A stretch of 6,920 bases of DNA from assembly GCA_934621705.1 (NCBI GenBank), contig CAKTUP010000106.1, positions 1 through 6,920 of the forward strand, given 5' to 3'. Every line of letters begins with the position of its first letter. The first letter of the stretch is position 1. The DNA comes from an uncultured Petrimonas sp. (GTDB taxonomy: Bacteria > Bacteroidota > Bacteroidia > Bacteroidales > Dysgonomonadaceae). The notes below the pieces were generated by a model. That model ran no database searches and was not told the DNA's origin. It saw only the letters and a program-made list of their open reading frames with translations. Below are positions 5,778 through 6,920 of the stretch, piece after piece. The position numbers and the translations under genes were made by a program.

Positions 5778-6920
5778 ATGTTAAAATCTTTAAGGAACGA
5801 AGACTGGACAGCTACGCTTATCGGCGGAGTGATTCTGCTGGTTGTGATATTGCTGCCGGACTTTATGAAAAATCCGTATGTTTTATTCGGTGTAATTGCT
5901 TTTTTGTCTTATCTGGGCTATCTTTTTATGGGCAACAAAGACAAAGGACAGTTCATTTTGTCGTTTATTGTTATTTACGCGCTTGTTTTGCTGGCCAATT
6001 GGATTACCAATATTGCGTTTGTGAAAAAAATGGGGCTGGAATCGGTTTTTTTCTCCGTACTTATCGGACTTATTGTGAGAAATACCATCGGGCTGCCTAA
6101 ATGGATGGCGCCTGCCGTGCGTAGCGAGTATTACATAAAAGCCGGTTTGGTGATTTTGGGCAGCAGCATCCTTTTCGGAGAAATAATGCGGGCGGGCAGC
6201 CTGGGAATGATTCAGGCCGTTATCGTGGTGCTTTGCGTTTGGTATTTCAGTTTCTGGGTTTCGCGCAGAATGGGAGTCGATTCCGAGATGTCGATGATGC
6301 TGTCGAGTTCCGTTTCCATTTGCGGTGTTTCGGCCGCCATTGCCACTTGCGGAGCCATAAAGGGCGATCCGAAAAAACTGTCGTTTATTGTTTCGCTGGT
6401 GCTGATTGTGGCCATTCCCATGATGTATCTTTTGCCGTTCCTGGCTAAATGGATGGGATTGATCGAGCAGGTGGCCGGCGCGTGGTTGGGCGGAACTATC
6501 GATACCACGGCAGCGGTGGTGGCATCGGGAAAATTTATTGGAGAAACGGCTGAACAGTATAGTGTTATCATTAAATCGGCACAGAATGTGTTGCTGGGAG
6601 TAGCAGCTTTTGCCATTTCTATTTATTGGTCTTACAGAGGGACAAATTCGCACATTCGCCCGTCGGGAAGTGTGTTGTGGGAGCGCTTTCCAAAGTTCGT
6701 TCTCGGATTTTTGGTGGCCTCGCTTATTTTCAGCTTTGCTTTTGAACCGGCTACCGGAAAAAACCTTTCGAAAATTGCACAGGAATCACGCGGATTGCTT
6801 TTTTCGCTGGCTTTTGTTTGTATCGGGCTGGAAACCAGTTTCAAGGATATTTTCAAAAAAGAAAATTCAAAATATATCTGGTCGTTCCTTATCGCACAAG
6901 GATTTAATATTGTATTAACG
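5778..6920 (+). CDS. YeiH family / putative sulfate exporter family membrane protein (3' end outside window)
   Basis: Multi-pass inner-membrane protein of the YeiH (UPF0324, Cons_hypoth698) family, named putative sulfate exporters; the substrate is poorly proven across the family. The frame opens at ATG 5778 (MLKSLRNEDWTATLIGG) and stays open for 381 codons to the last base, so the C-terminus is missing. About ten or eleven hydrophobic segments are visible, at roughly 11-28, 33-51, 57-76, 87-103, 119-137, 142-160, 202-222, 266-285, 305-322, 340-356 and from 366 on. Family-like motifs: LVILGSSILFGEI (124-136), the Ser/Gly-rich SSSVSICGVSAAIA (176-189), WLGGTIDTTAAVVASG (236-251) and FVCIGLETSF (346-355). 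It is already longer than a typical 320-350-residue YeiH and has extra N-terminal hydrophobic helices, consistent with the longer Bacteroidota members. It is transcribed divergently from the barrel operon. Family call is good; the transported substrate is open. Confidence 0.85.
   Translation, partial: MLKSLRNEDWTATLIGGVILLVVILLPDFMKNPYVLFGVIAFLSYLGYLFMGNKDKGQFILSFIVIYALVLLANWITNIAFVKKMGLESVFFSVLIGLIVRNTIGLPKWMAPAVRSEYYIKAGLVILGSSILFGEIMRAGSLGMIQAVIVVLCVWYFSFWVSRRMGVDSEMSMMLSSSVSICGVSAAIATCGAIKGDPKKLSFIVSLVLIVAIPMMYLLPFLAKWMGLIEQVAGAWLGGTIDTTAAVVASGKFIGETAEQYSVIIKSAQNVLLGVAAFAISIYWSYRGTNSHIRPSGSVLWERFPKFVLGFLVASLIFSFAFEPATGKNLSKIAQESRGLLFSLAFVCIGLETSFKDIFKKENSKYIWSFLIAQGFNIVLT

Noticed and set aside
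5883..6653. Long minus-strand open frame of 256 codons opposite the YeiH-family gene
   Set aside because: It is His/Asn/Arg-rich with no recognisable domain and lies wholly antisense to a well-supported membrane protein frame, so it is best read as a shadow.

Overview
The window looks like a chromosomal segment of a Bacteroidota (Bacteroidales-like) bacterium. The evidence is the gene families present (a carboxypeptidase-regulatory-like/plug/beta-barrel outer-membrane protein, and a LytS-type kinase paired with a LytTR regulator), a sequence matching the Bacteroidota promoter pattern TTTG / TAnnTTTG, and start codons without clear Shine-Dalgarno sequences. The genus cannot be fixed from the sequence alone.

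Layout from left to right: (1) the 3' two thirds of a corA-type magnesium/cobalt channel gene on the + strand, cut by the window edge (1-678). (2) A 257-bp convergent gap (679-935) almost filled by a mosaic of about seven short, mutually different hairpins, three of them followed by an AACAATA linker. (3) Three tightly packed minus-strand genes: a 933-residue outer-membrane beta-barrel protein (5558 down to 2757), a four-helix LytS/YehU-type sensor histidine kinase (2727 down to 1621) and a LytTR response regulator (1646 down to 936). The barrel-kinase gap is 29 bp and the kinase and regulator genes overlap by 26 bp, so they probably form one operon read from a promoter near 5628-5659. (4) A 219-bp divergent promoter region (5559-5777). 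(5) A plus-strand gene of the YeiH / putative sulfate exporter family starting at 5778 and running off the right edge.

The kinase and regulator form a complete phosphorelay pair: His177 in the kinase, Asp55 in the regulator, and a C-terminal LytTR DNA-binding domain. The regulator's target is not visible; its co-transcription with the barrel gene makes that gene's promoter the first candidate. The least ordinary part of the window is the hairpin mosaic. Two of its stems deviate from perfect pairing, and in both the deviation is a G-U wobble in minus-strand RNA but a C-A mismatch in plus-strand RNA. That hints, from only two cases, that the relevant transcript is the 3' end of the barrel/kinase/regulator operon. 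No CRISPR array, tRNA, rRNA or insertion-sequence gene was seen.
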